Positions 1-9,521 of a stretch of DNA of 64,000 nt are shown here, one piece after another. The notes under the pieces were generated by a model. The model was given only the letters and a program-made list of their open reading frames with translations. It searched no databases and had not been told where the DNA came from. The stretch lies in NCBI RefSeq assembly GCF_005484965.1, contig NZ_CP034036.1, forward strand, positions 372,001-436,000. The letters are read 5' to 3'. Both the position numbers and the translations under genes were made by a program. The first letter of the stretch is position 1, and every line of letters starts with the position of its first letter. The DNA is from Brenneria nigrifluens DSM 30175 = ATCC 13028 (GTDB taxonomy: Bacteria; Pseudomonadota; Gammaproteobacteria; Enterobacterales; Enterobacteriaceae).

Positions 1-1
1 A

Positions 2-1795
2 ACGCTGGATGGGGTGGAAGGAACGCGTTTTGCGGTCTGGGCGCCGAATGCGCGGCGCGTTTCCGTCGTCGGTCAGTTCAATTTCTGGGACGGTCGCCGC
101 CATCCTATGCGTTTAAGAAAGGAGAACGGCATTTGGGAGCTGTTTCTGCCCGGCGTGACGCAGGGACAGCTGTATAAATATGAGATGATCGACCGCGGCG
201 GCAACGTGCGTCTGAAGGCCGATCCCTACGCGTTTGAAGCGCAAATGCGCCCGGATACCGCTTCTCTGATTACCCCGTTGCCGGATAAGGTCCCCACCAG
301 CGAAGCGAGGCGCCGGGCGAATGGCTTACAGGCGCCGATTTCCATTTATGAAGTTCATCTTGGCTCCTGGCGGCGGCATACGGATAACAATTTCTGGCTC
401 AGCTATCAGGAACTGGCGGAGCAGCTTATCGCCTACGTCACGGAAATGGGCTTTACCCATATCGAACTGATGCCCATCAATGAACATCCGTTTGACGGCA
501 GTTGGGGCTACCAGCCGCTCGGCCTGTATGCGCCGACGCGCCGCTTCGGCACGCCGCAGGAGTTCAGAAAATTTATCGACGCCTTTCATGAGGCGGGCAT
601 CAACGTGCTGCTGGACTGGGTGCCGGGGCATTTCCCCGGCGACGAATACGGTCTGGCGCAGTTCGACGGCACGGCGCTGTATGAATATGCCGATCCCAAG
701 GAAGGCTACCATCAGGACTGGAATACCCTGATTTACAACTACGGCCGCCATGAGGTGCGCAATTATCTGGCGGGCAACGCCCTGTTCTGGATGGAGCACT
801 ACGGCATCGACGGGCTGCGGGTGGACGCGGTGGCGTCGATGATCTATCGCGACTACAGCCGTAACCAAGGGGAGTGGGTGCCGAACCACTACGGCGGAAA
901 AGAGAATCTCGAAGCCATCTCCTTCCTGCGCTACACCAACCAGATGCTGGGCCATGCCGCGCCGGGCGCCATTACCCTCGCCGAGGAGTCGACGGATTAT
1001 CCGGGGGTGACGCTCCCCCCCGACTGCAACGGTCTGGGGTTTCATTACAAGTGGAACCTGGGATGGATGCACGACACCTTGTCTTACATGCAGCTCGACC
1101 CGGTTCACCGCAAATACCACCACGACAGGTTGACGTTCGGCATGCTGTACGCCTACAGCGAAAACTTCGTCCTGCCGATTTCTCATGACGAAGTGGTGCA
1201 CGGCAAGCGTTCGCTGCTTGACCGCATGCCCGGCGACGCCTGGCAGAAGTTCGCCAACCTGCGGGCGTACTTCGGTTTTATGTGGGCGTTTCCCGGTAAA
1301 AAACTGCTGTTTATGGGGTGCGAGTTCGCGCAGGGGCGCGAGTGGAATTACGACGCCAGCCTGGACTGGCATCTGCTGGACGAGCCGGAGGGCTGGCATC
1401 GCGGCGTGCAGCAGCTGGTGCGCGATCTCAACCACTGTTATCGCCAACGGCCGCCGCTGTATCAGCTGGATTTCCAGCCGCAGGGCTTCGAGTGGCTGGT
1501 GGTGGATGACCGGGAAAACTCGGTGTTCGCCTTTGTGCGGCGCGACGAGCAGGGCAATGAAATTCTGGTGGTGAGTAATTTTACCCCGGTGCCGCGCTAC
1601 GGCTATCGCATCGGCATCAATCAGCCCGGCTGGTGGCGGGAGATAGTCAACACCGACTCCCATTATTACCACGGCGGCAATCTGGGCAATGACGGACCGG
1701 TGCACAGCGAAGATATCGGCAGCCACCAGCGGCCGCAGTCGCTGGTGCTGACCATTCCTCCATTGGCGACGCTGTATCTGGCGAGGGAGGCATGA
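2..1795 (+). CDS. glgB: 1,4-alpha-glucan branching enzyme GlgB (5'-truncated by window edge)
   Basis: Glycogen branching enzyme: it cuts alpha-1,4 chains and re-attaches them as alpha-1,6 branches in the cytoplasm. The reading frame is open from the first bases, so the start lies outside the window. E. coli GlgB is about 728 residues, so roughly the first 130 are missing. What is present is the end of the N-terminal beta-sandwich (GTRFAVWAPNARRVSVVGQF), the GH13 barrel and the C-terminal domain. The catalytic triad is visible: Asp in GLRVDAVAS (codon 824-826), Glu in LAEEST (codon 983-985) and Asp in SHDEVVHGK (codon 1187-1189). The stop codon directly abuts the glgX start, which indicates one operon. 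Identification is secure. Confidence 0.97.
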   Translation, partial: TLDGVEGTRFAVWAPNARRVSVVGQFNFWDGRRHPMRLRKENGIWELFLPGVTQGQLYKYEMIDRGGNVRLKADPYAFEAQMRPDTASLITPLPDKVPTSEARRRANGLQAPISIYEVHLGSWRRHTDNNFWLSYQELAEQLIAYVTEMGFTHIELMPINEHPFDGSWGYQPLGLYAPTRRFGTPQEFRKFIDAFHEAGINVLLDWVPGHFPGDEYGLAQFDGTALYEYADPKEGYHQDWNTLIYNYGRHEVRNYLAGNALFWMEHYGIDGLRVDAVASMIYRDYSRNQGEWVPNHYGGKENLEAISFLRYTNQMLGHAAPGAITLAEESTDYPGVTLPPDCNGLGFHYKWNLGWMHDTLSYMQLDPVHRKYHHDRLTFGMLYAYSENFVLPISHDEVVHGKRSLLDRMPGDAWQKFANLRAYFGFMWAFPGKKLLFMGCEFAQGREWNYDASLDWHLLDEPEGWHRGVQQLVRDLNHCYRQRPPLYQLDFQPQGFEWLVVDDRENSVFAFVRRDEQGNEILVVSNFTPVPRYGYRIGINQPGWWREIVNTDSHYYHGGNLGNDGPVHSEDIGSHQRPQSLVLTIPPLATLYLAREA

Positions 1796-3766
1796 ATGGC
1801 GGTATTGCAAGCGGGCAGCCCCACCCCGCTGGGGGCGAGTTTTGACGGCGAAGGCGTTAATTTCGCGCTGTTTTCGGCTGATGCCGAACGGGTTGAACTC
1901 TGTCTTTTTGATGAGCGTCAGCAGGAACGGCGGCTGGAGTTAACCGCGCGCAGCGGCGATATCTGGCACGGCTATCTGCCCGGCGCGCAGCCGGGGTTAC
2001 GCTATGGTTTCCGGGTGGACGGGCCTTTCGAACCGTCGCAAGGCTTACGCTTTAACCCGCATAAGCTGTTGCTTGACCCGTGCGCCCGTCGGCTGGACGG
2101 CTGGGTGGCGGACGACGACAGCCTGCAAGGCGGCGTCGACGCCCGCGACGAGCGCGACAGCGCGGCGGTGATGCCCAAGTGCGTGGTCGTCGCCGAGGAC
2201 TATGACTGGCAGGGCGACCGCCATCCGCAGACGCCGTGGAGCCGGACTGTGATTTATGAAGCCCACGTGCGCGGGCTGACCCAGCTGCATCCCGCTATCC
2301 CGCAGGCGATCCGCGGCAGCTATGCCGCGCTGGGCCACCCGGCGATTATCGACTATCTGCAAACGCTGGGCGTCACCGCGCTGGAACTGCTGCCGGTCCA
2401 GCAGCACGCCGACGAACCGCGGCTACAGCGCCTGGGGCTGCGTAATTACTGGGGCTATAACGTGCTGCTGCCGTTCGCGGCGGATAACAGCCTGGCCGCC
2501 GGCGAGGACGCGCTCAACGAATTCCGCGATGCGGTGAAAGCTCTGCATAGCGCCGGTATCGAAGTCATTCTTGACGTGGTGTTTAACCACAGCGCCGAAC
2601 TGGACGTGGAAGGGCCGACCCTTGCGCTGCGCGGCATCGATAACCGCAGCTATTACTGGCTGGGCGACCACGGCGAATACCACAACTGGACGGGCTGCGG
2701 CAACGTGCTGCGCCTTAACCATCCCGCGGTGGTCGACTGGGTGATGGACTGTCTGCGTTTCTGGCGCGAAACCTGCCGCGTCGACGGCTTCCGTTTCGAT
2801 CTGGCGACGGTGCTGGGGCGCACGCCGGAATTCGACGCCGCGGCGCCGCTACTGACGGCGATGAAAAACGACCGCCGCCTTCAGGGCTGCAAGCTGATTG
2901 CCGAGCCGTGGGATCTGGGTCACGGCGGTTATCAACTGGGGCGTTTTCCGCCGCCGTTCGCCGAATGGAGCGATCGCTATCGCGACGATATGCGCCGCTT
3001 CTGGCTGCATGGCGATATCCCGCTCGGCGCGTTCGCCCGTCGTTTTGCCGCCTCCAGCGATATCTTCCAGCATCACGACCGCCTGCCTTATGCCTCGGTC
3101 AACAAGCTTACCGCCCACGACGGTTTTACCCTGCGCGACCTAGTCAGCTTTAACCATAAACATAATGAAGCGAACGGTGAAAACAACCGCGACGGCACCG
3201 ACGGCAATTTCAGTCACAACCACGGAACCGAGGGACTGGACGCTGATGCCGACACGCAGCGCCGCCGCCATGCCAGCCGGCGGGCGCTGCTGACCACGCT
3301 GCTGTTGTCGCAGGGCACCCCCATGCTGCTGGCGGGGGATGAACAGGGGCACAGCCAGCAGGGCAACAACAACGCCTACTGTCAGGATAACGAACTGACC
3401 TGGCTGCACTGGGATGACGTTGACGAGGATCTGATCCGCTTTACCGCCGGGTTAATCCGCCTGCGCCGCGCCATACCGTCGTTGCGACAGGAGGCGTGGT
3501 GGCGGGAGGGGGATGGCGCGGTGCAATGGCTGGATATAAACGGGCAACCGTTGACCGCGCAGCAATGGGAGCAGGGGGAGCGCCAACTGCAGATTTTGCT
3601 TTCCGAACGCTGGCTGCTGCTGATTAACGCCGGCGCGCAGGCGGGAGATTTCACCCTGCCGCCGGGGCAGTGGCGGGTCTCTCCACCTTTTGATGACAAC
3701 ACATACCGGATTAACGATGGGGTATGGCAAGGGAATGCACCGGCGGTCTGTATCCTTACAAAATAA
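1796..3766 (+). CDS. glgX: glycogen debranching enzyme GlgX
   Basis: Isoamylase-type debranching enzyme that removes short alpha-1,6 branches from phosphorylase-limit glycogen. At 656 aa it matches the E. coli length (657). An N-terminal carbohydrate-binding beta-sandwich (about residues 1-150) precedes a GH13 barrel with VDGFRFDLATVLGR (nucleophile Asp), LIAEPWDLG (acid/base Glu) and TAHDGFTLRDLVSFNHKHNE. The ATG follows the glgB stop with no gap, and GGGAGG within the glgB end serves as ribosome binding site, so translation is probably coupled. It sits second in glgBXCAP, supplying linear chains for GlgP. No anomaly is seen. Confidence 0.97.
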   Translation: MAVLQAGSPTPLGASFDGEGVNFALFSADAERVELCLFDERQQERRLELTARSGDIWHGYLPGAQPGLRYGFRVDGPFEPSQGLRFNPHKLLLDPCARRLDGWVADDDSLQGGVDARDERDSAAVMPKCVVVAEDYDWQGDRHPQTPWSRTVIYEAHVRGLTQLHPAIPQAIRGSYAALGHPAIIDYLQTLGVTALELLPVQQHADEPRLQRLGLRNYWGYNVLLPFAADNSLAAGEDALNEFRDAVKALHSAGIEVILDVVFNHSAELDVEGPTLALRGIDNRSYYWLGDHGEYHNWTGCGNVLRLNHPAVVDWVMDCLRFWRETCRVDGFRFDLATVLGRTPEFDAAAPLLTAMKNDRRLQGCKLIAEPWDLGHGGYQLGRFPPPFAEWSDRYRDDMRRFWLHGDIPLGAFARRFAASSDIFQHHDRLPYASVNKLTAHDGFTLRDLVSFNHKHNEANGENNRDGTDGNFSHNHGTEGLDADADTQRRRHASRRALLTTLLLSQGTPMLLAGDEQGHSQQGNNNAYCQDNELTWLHWDDVDEDLIRFTAGLIRLRRAIPSLRQEAWWREGDGAVQWLDINGQPLTAQQWEQGERQLQILLSERWLLLINAGAQAGDFTLPPGQWRVSPPFDDNTYRINDGVWQGNAPAVCILTK

Positions 3767-3782
3767 TGAAAAGGAGTTAGCC

Positions 3783-5063
3783 ATGGTGAGTAACGATAAA
3801 AACGATCCCCTGATGCTGGCAAGACAATTACCGCTTAAATCGGTGGCGTTAATTCTGGCGGGAGGCCGGGGAACGCGTTTAAAAGATCTGACGGCTTTGC
3901 GCGCCAAGCCCGCCGTTCATTTCGGCGGCAAATTCCGCATTATTGATTTCGCCTTGTCCAACTGTCTCAACTCCGGCATCCGGCGCATCGGGGTGATTAC
4001 GCAATATCAGTCGCATACGCTGGTGCAGCATATTCAGCGCGGCTGGTCTTTCCTGAACGTGGAGATGAATGAGTTTATCGATCTGCTGCCGGCGCAGCAG
4101 CGCAACTCCGCCGCCGAACACTGGTATCGCGGCACCGCCGATGCGGTGTGTCAGAATCTGGATATCATCCGCCGTTATCGGGCGGAGTACGTGGTGATAC
4201 TGGCGGGCGATCATATCTACAAGATGGATTATTCACGCATGCTGATCGACCATGTGGAAAAGGGGGCGGAATGCACCGTGGCCTGCCTGCCGGTGCCGCT
4301 GCGGGAAGCCAGCGCCTTCGGCGTGATGAGCGTGGACAGCCAGCTCCGCATCCTCGATTTCGCCGAAAAACCGGCGCAGCCGGTGCCGATGCCGGATAAC
4401 CCGGATATGGCGCTGGCAAGCATGGGGATCTATGTTTTTAATGCCGACTACCTCTACCGACTGCTGGAAGAAGATCTCAGCGTGGCGGAATCCAACCATG
4501 ATTTCGGTCAGGACCTGATCCCGAAAATTGTTTCCCAACGCGACGCCTGGGCCCATCCCTTTACCCTCTCCAGCGTCACCTCTGGCGATAGCGATCGCCC
4601 CTACTGGCGGGATGTCGGCACCCTGGAGGCGTACTGGCAGGCGAATCTCGATTTGGCGTCCGTTACGCCGGAACTGGATATGTACGACCGTAGCTGGCCG
4701 ATTCGCTCGGCGATCGAGTCATTGCCGCCGGCGAAATTCGTTCAGGATCACTCCGGCAGCCACGGTATGACCATGAACTCGCTGGTTTCCGGCGGCTGCA
4801 TTGTTTCCGGTTCGGTGGTAACGCACTCGGTGCTGTTTCCGCGCGTGCGGGTTAATTCGTTTTGCAGCATAGATTCAACGGTATTGTTGCCGGACGTGGT
4901 TGTCGGGCGCTCCTGTCGTTTGCGCCGCTGCGTCATCGACCGCGCCTGTCAGCTCCCGGAGGGCACCGTCATCGGCGAAAATGCGGAAGAAGACAGCCGC
5001 CGGTTTTATCGCTCGGAGGAAGGGATTGTGCTGGTGACGCGGGCGATGCTGGAAAAACGGTAA
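3783..5063 (+). CDS. glgC: glucose-1-phosphate adenylyltransferase GlgC
   Basis: ADP-glucose pyrophosphorylase, the committed and allosterically regulated step of glycogen synthesis (ATP + glucose-1-P to ADP-glucose + PPi). It is 426 aa, against 431 in E. coli. An in-frame ATG exists upstream at 3690, but the ATG at 3783 is chosen because AAGGAG (3771-3776) precedes it and MVSNDKND matches the known N-terminus. The nucleotidyltransferase domain has ALILAGGRGTRLKDLT near residues 21-34, followed by FGGKFRIIDFALSNC and WYRGTADAV. A C-terminal left-handed beta-helix carries the hexapeptide repeats around SLVSGGCIVSGSVV. It lies 16 bp after glgX. Confidence 0.97.
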   Translation: MVSNDKNDPLMLARQLPLKSVALILAGGRGTRLKDLTALRAKPAVHFGGKFRIIDFALSNCLNSGIRRIGVITQYQSHTLVQHIQRGWSFLNVEMNEFIDLLPAQQRNSAAEHWYRGTADAVCQNLDIIRRYRAEYVVILAGDHIYKMDYSRMLIDHVEKGAECTVACLPVPLREASAFGVMSVDSQLRILDFAEKPAQPVPMPDNPDMALASMGIYVFNADYLYRLLEEDLSVAESNHDFGQDLIPKIVSQRDAWAHPFTLSSVTSGDSDRPYWRDVGTLEAYWQANLDLASVTPELDMYDRSWPIRSAIESLPPAKFVQDHSGSHGMTMNSLVSGGCIVSGSVVTHSVLFPRVRVNSFCSIDSTVLLPDVVVGRSCRLRRCVIDRACQLPEGTVIGENAEEDSRRFYRSEEGIVLVTRAMLEKR

Positions 5064-5126
5064 TCGGGAAATCAAGCTCGCCATCTGTTTCCCGCGTAAA
5101 GTCATTGGGGCAAAACAGGAGTGACA

Positions 5127-6560
5127 ATGCAGGTATTACATGTTTGTTCAGAGCTGTTTCCACTGTTGAAAACCGGTGGTCTGGCGGATGTGGTCGGGGC
5201 ATTGCCGGCGGCGCAGATTGCGGCGGGCATGGATGTCCGGGTGATGCTGCCCGCCTTCCCCGCGCTGAAAAAAGGGATCGTCAATACGCAGGTGGTACGT
5301 GAACTGGATACGTTCGCCGGGCATGTCACCCTGCTGTTCGGCCATTTTAACGGCGTCGGAATTTATCTGATCGACGCCCCGACGCTGTATCAGCGCGCGG
5401 GCAGTCCCTATCACGACCCCGCGCTGTACGCCTATGCGGATAACTATTTACGCTTCGCGCTGCTGGGCTGGATGGGGAGTGAAGTGGCCTGCGGGCTGGA
5501 TCATTACTGGCGGCCCGACATCGTGCATGCCCATGACTGGCATGCCGGATTGACCTGCGCCTATCTGGCCGCCCGCAACCGCCCGGCAAAATCGGTATTT
5601 ACCGTCCATAATTTAGCCTATCAGGGGTTGTTTGACGCCCGGCATATGGCCGAGCTGCAACTGCCTGCGGATTTCTTTCAGGTTTATGGGCTGGAGTTCC
5701 ATGGGCAGCTTTCCTATCTCAAGGCCGGGCTGTATTACGCGGATCACGTTACCACCGTCAGCCCGACCTATGCGCATGAAATCACCCTGCCCGAATACGG
5801 TTATGGTTTGGAAGGATTATTGAAAACCCGCGAGGAGGAGGGGCGTTTATCGGGCATTCTCAACGGGGTGGACGACGCCATCTGGAATCCGGCGTATGAC
5901 TCCTTGCTGACCAGCCATTACAACCGGGACGTGCTGGCGAACAAGGCCGAGAATAAACGGCATCTGCAAACGGCGATGGGACTCAAAGTGGATGACAAAG
6001 CGCCGGTGTTCGCCATCGTCAGCCGCCTGACCAGCCAGAAAGGGCTGGATATTGCCTTGAGCGCGGTGCCCGATCTGCTGGACCAGGGAGGGCAACTGGT
6101 GGTATTGGGGGCGGGCGACGCCCAATTACAGGAGGGATTTCTGGCCGCCGCCGCCAAGTATCACGGTCAGGTCGGGGTGCAGATTGGTTATCACGAAGCC
6201 TTTTCTCACCGCATCATCGGCGGGGCGGACGTCATTATGGTTCCCAGCCGGTTTGAGCCCTGCGGGTTAACGCAGCTCTACGGGCTGAAATACGGCACCT
6301 TGCCGCTGGTGCGCCGTACCGGGGGGCTGGCGGATACGGTGGCGGATTGTTCGCTGGAAAATCTGGCGGATGGCCTGGCGAGCGGCTTTGTGTTTAACGA
6401 TAGCAATGTCGGGTCGTTATCCCGGGCGATCCGTCGGGTGTTTGTACTATGGTCGCGCCCGACGCTGTGGCGTTATGTGCAGCGTCAGGCGATGGCGATG
6501 GATTTTAGTTGGCAGGTCGCCGCTCAGGCTTATCGTACGTTATATCAACGCTTGTGGTAA
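5127..6560 (+). CDS. glgA: glycogen synthase GlgA (ADP-glucose)
   Basis: GT5 glycogen synthase that transfers glucose from ADP-glucose to the growing alpha-1,4 chain. The start at 5127 (MQVLHVCSELFPLLKTGGLAD) is preferred over an in-frame GTG at 5121 because AGGAG at 5117-5121 is spaced correctly, and it gives 477 aa, the same as E. coli. KTGGLADV, near residues 15-22, is the ADP-glucose-binding loop. The GT-B C-terminal half shows SRLTSQKGLD and the EPCGLTQLYGLKYGTLP motif with its conserved Glu. A 63 bp gap separates it from glgC, and glgP follows after 28 bp. Confidence 0.97.
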   Translation: MQVLHVCSELFPLLKTGGLADVVGALPAAQIAAGMDVRVMLPAFPALKKGIVNTQVVRELDTFAGHVTLLFGHFNGVGIYLIDAPTLYQRAGSPYHDPALYAYADNYLRFALLGWMGSEVACGLDHYWRPDIVHAHDWHAGLTCAYLAARNRPAKSVFTVHNLAYQGLFDARHMAELQLPADFFQVYGLEFHGQLSYLKAGLYYADHVTTVSPTYAHEITLPEYGYGLEGLLKTREEEGRLSGILNGVDDAIWNPAYDSLLTSHYNRDVLANKAENKRHLQTAMGLKVDDKAPVFAIVSRLTSQKGLDIALSAVPDLLDQGGQLVVLGAGDAQLQEGFLAAAAKYHGQVGVQIGYHEAFSHRIIGGADVIMVPSRFEPCGLTQLYGLKYGTLPLVRRTGGLADTVADCSLENLADGLASGFVFNDSNVGSLSRAIRRVFVLWSRPTLWRYVQRQAMAMDFSWQVAAQAYRTLYQRLW

Positions 6561-6588
6561 TCACTACGCTTACTTGGGAATGAATATT

Positions 6589-9036
6589 ATGAACACGCCG
6601 TTTACTTATACTGCACCAACGCTCAGTGTAGAAGCGTTGAAACATTCCATCGCTTACAAGCTGATGTTCGCCGTGGGCAAAGATCCGGCCATCGCCACCA
6701 AGCATGACTGGCTGAACGCCACGCTGCTGGCGGTGCGCGACCGTATGGTGGAGCGCTGGCTGCGTTCCAACCGGGCGCAGCTGTCGCAGGATGTCCGCCA
6801 GGTCTATTACCTTTCCATGGAGTTTTTGCTCGGGCGCACGCTGTCAAATGCGTTGCTGGCGATGGGGCTGTATGATGATTTAAACGCCGCGCTGGACGGT
6901 ATGGGGCTGGAGCTGGACGACCTGTTGCAGGAAGAGAACGATCCCGGTCTGGGCAACGGCGGATTGGGGCGGCTGGCGGCCTGTTTTCTGGATTCGCTGG
7001 CCACTCTGGCGCTGCCGGGGCGGGGCTACGGCATCCGTTATGAATACGGCATGTTCAAACAGAACATCGTCAACGGGCAGCAGGCCGAATCGCCGGACTA
7101 CTGGCTGGAGTATGGCAACTCGTGGGAGTTCCCCCGCCACAGCACCCGCTACAAAGTACGTTTCGGCGGACGGATTCAGCAGGAAGGCACCAAAGCCCGC
7201 TGGCTGGAAACCGAAGAGATTATCGCCTGCGCTTACGACCAGATCATTCCCGGTTTCGATACGGATGCGACCAACACCCTGCGTTTGTGGAGCGCGCAGG
7301 CCAGTAATGAAATCAACCTGGGCAAGTTTAATCAGGGCGACTATTTCGCGGCGGTGGAGGATAAAAACCATTCGGAAAACGTATCCCGGGTGCTTTATCC
7401 CGATGATTCAACCTATTCGGGGCGCGAACTGCGCCTGCGTCAGGAGTATTTCCTGGTTTCCGCCACGGTGCAGGACATCCTTAACCGCCACTGGATGATG
7501 CATAAAACCTACGACAATCTGGCGGAGAAGTTCGCCATCCACCTGAATGATACCCACCCGGTGCTGGCGATCCCGGAATTGATGAGGCTGCTGATCGACG
7601 ATCACAAATTCAAATGGCAGGCCGCCTGGGAGGTGGTCACCAAAGTCTTTTCCTATACCAACCACACCCTGATGCAGGAAGCGCTGGAAACCTGGCCGGT
7701 GGATATGCTGGGCAAGATCCTGCCGCGCCACCTGCAATTGATTTTCGAGATTAACGAGCATTTTCTGGAGTACGTCCAGGAGCAGTTCCCCGGCGACAAT
7801 GAGCTGTTGGCGAGGGTTTCCATTATTGAGGAAACCAACGGGCGCAGAGTCCGCATGGCCTGGCTGGCGGTGGTGGCGAGCCATAAAGTGAACGGGGTGT
7901 CGGAGCTGCATTCGGACCTGATGGTGCAGTCGCTGTTCGCAGACTTCGCGCGTCTGTTTCCCGACCGCTTCTGCAACAAGACCAATGGGGTTACGCCGCG
8001 GCGCTGGCTGGCGCTGGCCAACCGCCCGCTGGCCAAGGTGCTGGACGATACCATCGGGCAGAGCTGGCGCACCGATCTCAGCCAACTGAGCGAACTGAAA
8101 CCGCATATCGACTATCCGGCGTTTGTGCAGAAGATCCGTCAGGCCAAGCTGGAGAATAAACAGCGGCTGGCGCTTTATATCGCGGAAAACCTGAATATCG
8201 AGGTGAACCCGGAGGCGTTGTTCGACGTACAGATTAAGCGGATCCACGAATACAAACGGCAACTGCTCAACGTGCTGCATATCATCACGCTGTATAACCG
8301 ACTTAAGGACGATCCGGGGGTGGATCGCGTGCCGCGCGTGGCGATTTTTGCCGGCAAGGCGGCCTCCGCCTACTATATGGCGAAGCATATCATCAATCTG
8401 ATCAATGACGTCGCTCAGGTGATCAACAACGATCCCGCGCTGCACGATCGGCTGAAGGTGGTGTTTATTCCCAACTACGGCGTCAGCCTGGCGCAGATCA
8501 TCATCCCGGCGGCGGATCTCTCCGAGCAGATCTCGCTGGCGGGCACCGAAGCCTCCGGCACCAGCAATATGAAATTCGCGCTTAATGGCGCGCTGACCAT
8601 CGGTACGCTGGACGGCGCGAACGTCGAAATGCAGGAACATATCGGCGAAGAAAACATATTTATCTTCGGCAATACCGCCGATCAGGTGGACGCGCTGCGT
8701 CAAAACGGTTACAACCCGCGTGAATATTACGATAAGGATGAAGAACTGCACCGGGTGCTGACGCAAATCGCCACCGGCGTTTTCAGCCCGGATGACGCCA
8801 GACGCTACAGCGACCTGTTTGATTCGCTGGTGAACTTTGGTGACTACTACCAGCTGCTGGCGGACTACCGCAGCTATGTGGATACGCAGGCCCGGGTGGA
8901 CGAGCTATACCGCAACGTTGACGAATGGACGCGCTGCACGGCGCATAATATCGCCAGCATGGGCTATTTTTCTTCCGATAGAACCATCCGCGAGTACGCC
9001 GAGGAAATCTGGAATATCAAGCCGATACGGCTGTAG
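6589..9036 (+). CDS. glgP: glycogen phosphorylase GlgP
   Basis: PLP-dependent GT35 phosphorylase that releases glucose-1-phosphate from glycogen. Of two nearby ATG codons (6580 and 6589), the second is chosen: it gives MNTPFTYTAPTLSVEALKHS, 815 aa, exactly the E. coli length, with GGGA about 9 bp upstream. The PLP lysine lies in EASGTSNMKFALNGALTIG. The N-terminal region contains YYLSMEFLLGR and NDPGLGNGGLGRLAACFLDS. It is the last gene of the glg operon and is followed by a clear terminator. A paralogue (malP) lies in this same window at 33556-36003. Confidence 0.97.
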   Translation: MNTPFTYTAPTLSVEALKHSIAYKLMFAVGKDPAIATKHDWLNATLLAVRDRMVERWLRSNRAQLSQDVRQVYYLSMEFLLGRTLSNALLAMGLYDDLNAALDGMGLELDDLLQEENDPGLGNGGLGRLAACFLDSLATLALPGRGYGIRYEYGMFKQNIVNGQQAESPDYWLEYGNSWEFPRHSTRYKVRFGGRIQQEGTKARWLETEEIIACAYDQIIPGFDTDATNTLRLWSAQASNEINLGKFNQGDYFAAVEDKNHSENVSRVLYPDDSTYSGRELRLRQEYFLVSATVQDILNRHWMMHKTYDNLAEKFAIHLNDTHPVLAIPELMRLLIDDHKFKWQAAWEVVTKVFSYTNHTLMQEALETWPVDMLGKILPRHLQLIFEINEHFLEYVQEQFPGDNELLARVSIIEETNGRRVRMAWLAVVASHKVNGVSELHSDLMVQSLFADFARLFPDRFCNKTNGVTPRRWLALANRPLAKVLDDTIGQSWRTDLSQLSELKPHIDYPAFVQKIRQAKLENKQRLALYIAENLNIEVNPEALFDVQIKRIHEYKRQLLNVLHIITLYNRLKDDPGVDRVPRVAIFAGKAASAYYMAKHIINLINDVAQVINNDPALHDRLKVVFIPNYGVSLAQIIIPAADLSEQISLAGTEASGTSNMKFALNGALTIGTLDGANVEMQEHIGEENIFIFGNTADQVDALRQNGYNPREYYDKDEELHRVLTQIATGVFSPDDARRYSDLFDSLVNFGDYYQLLADYRSYVDTQARVDELYRNVDEWTRCTAHNIASMGYFSSDRTIREYAEEIWNIKPIRL

Positions 9037-9049
9037 CGGTTGATTGGCG

Positions 9050-9078
9050 AGCGCTGGCGTTCCAGCGCTAAATTTTTT
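9050..9078 (+). terminator. rho-independent terminator of the glg operon
   Basis: A perfect 8 bp stem, AGCGCTGG (9050-9057) and CCAGCGCT (9062-9069), with a 4-nt loop is followed by AAATTTTTT. It begins 14 bp after the glgP stop and probably ends glgBXCAP transcription before the toxin-antitoxin locus. Confidence 0.85.
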
Positions 9079-9124
9079 GGCAATGTCCGCGCTTGCCGCC
9101 GCCGCGTAGCGATGCAATATTGAA

Positions 9125-9159
9125 CTATACCCAAGTTGGGGATAATCTATACCCAAGTT
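9125..9159 (+). promoter_or_regulatory. 13-bp direct repeat, candidate HigA operator/promoter
   Basis: CTATACCCAAGTT occurs twice (9125-9137 and 9147-9159) with a 22 bp period, just upstream of the toxin gene start at 9180. GATAAT at 9141-9146, between the copies, resembles a -10 box. Antitoxins of the HigA type usually bind repeats over their own promoter, so this is a reasonable autoregulatory operator. The binding is inferred from position only. Confidence 0.5.
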
Positions 9160-9179
9160 AAGGACAACAAGCGAAAACC

Positions 9180-9521
9180 ATGGAAGCTATTTTCGTAGAA
9201 TTACCTTTCTTTGAAAGGCACAGGGCAGAATATCTTTCCGATGATGAATATCGGGATTTTCAGCAAATGCTATTGGCTTACCCGCAATGTGGCGACGTTA
9301 TTCAGCACACAGGGGGGCTTAGAAAAGTTCGGTTTGGCGATAACAGACGAGGTAAAGGGAAACGCGGCGGTATTCGTGTTATCTACTATTGGTGGATTGA
9401 AAAATCACGCTTTCTGCTTTTTACGGTTTACGGCAAAAACGAGCAGGACGATTTGTCAAAACAACAACGTGAAATTCTGCGGCACATGCTGGATAGGCTC
9501 AAGAAAGGGCAAAGTATATGA
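9180..9521 (+). CDS. HigB2/RelE-superfamily toxin of a type II toxin-antitoxin pair
   Basis: A 113-aa protein resembling Vibrio HigB-2, a ribosome-dependent mRNA interferase of the RelE fold. Visible family features are the N-terminal AIFVELPFFERHRAEYLSDD segment, the basic core GGLRKVRFGDNRRGKGKRGG (residues about 45-64) and the following IRVIYYWW and LLFTVYGKNEQDDLS strands and helix. The toxin comes first and the antitoxin second, the order typical of hig loci and the reverse of most type II pairs. Its stop overlaps the antitoxin ATG (ATGA). No strong ribosome binding site precedes it, as is common for toxins. The family call is firm; cleavage specificity cannot be told. Confidence 0.85.
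   Translation: MEAIFVELPFFERHRAEYLSDDEYRDFQQMLLAYPQCGDVIQHTGGLRKVRFGDNRRGKGKRGGIRVIYYWWIEKSRFLLFTVYGKNEQDDLSKQQREILRHMLDRLKKGQSI

Noticed and set aside
326..1810. 494-codon open frame antisense to glgB
   Set aside because: It mirrors the codon structure of the high-GC glgB gene, has no recognisable protein motif or ribosome binding site, and glgB is certain.
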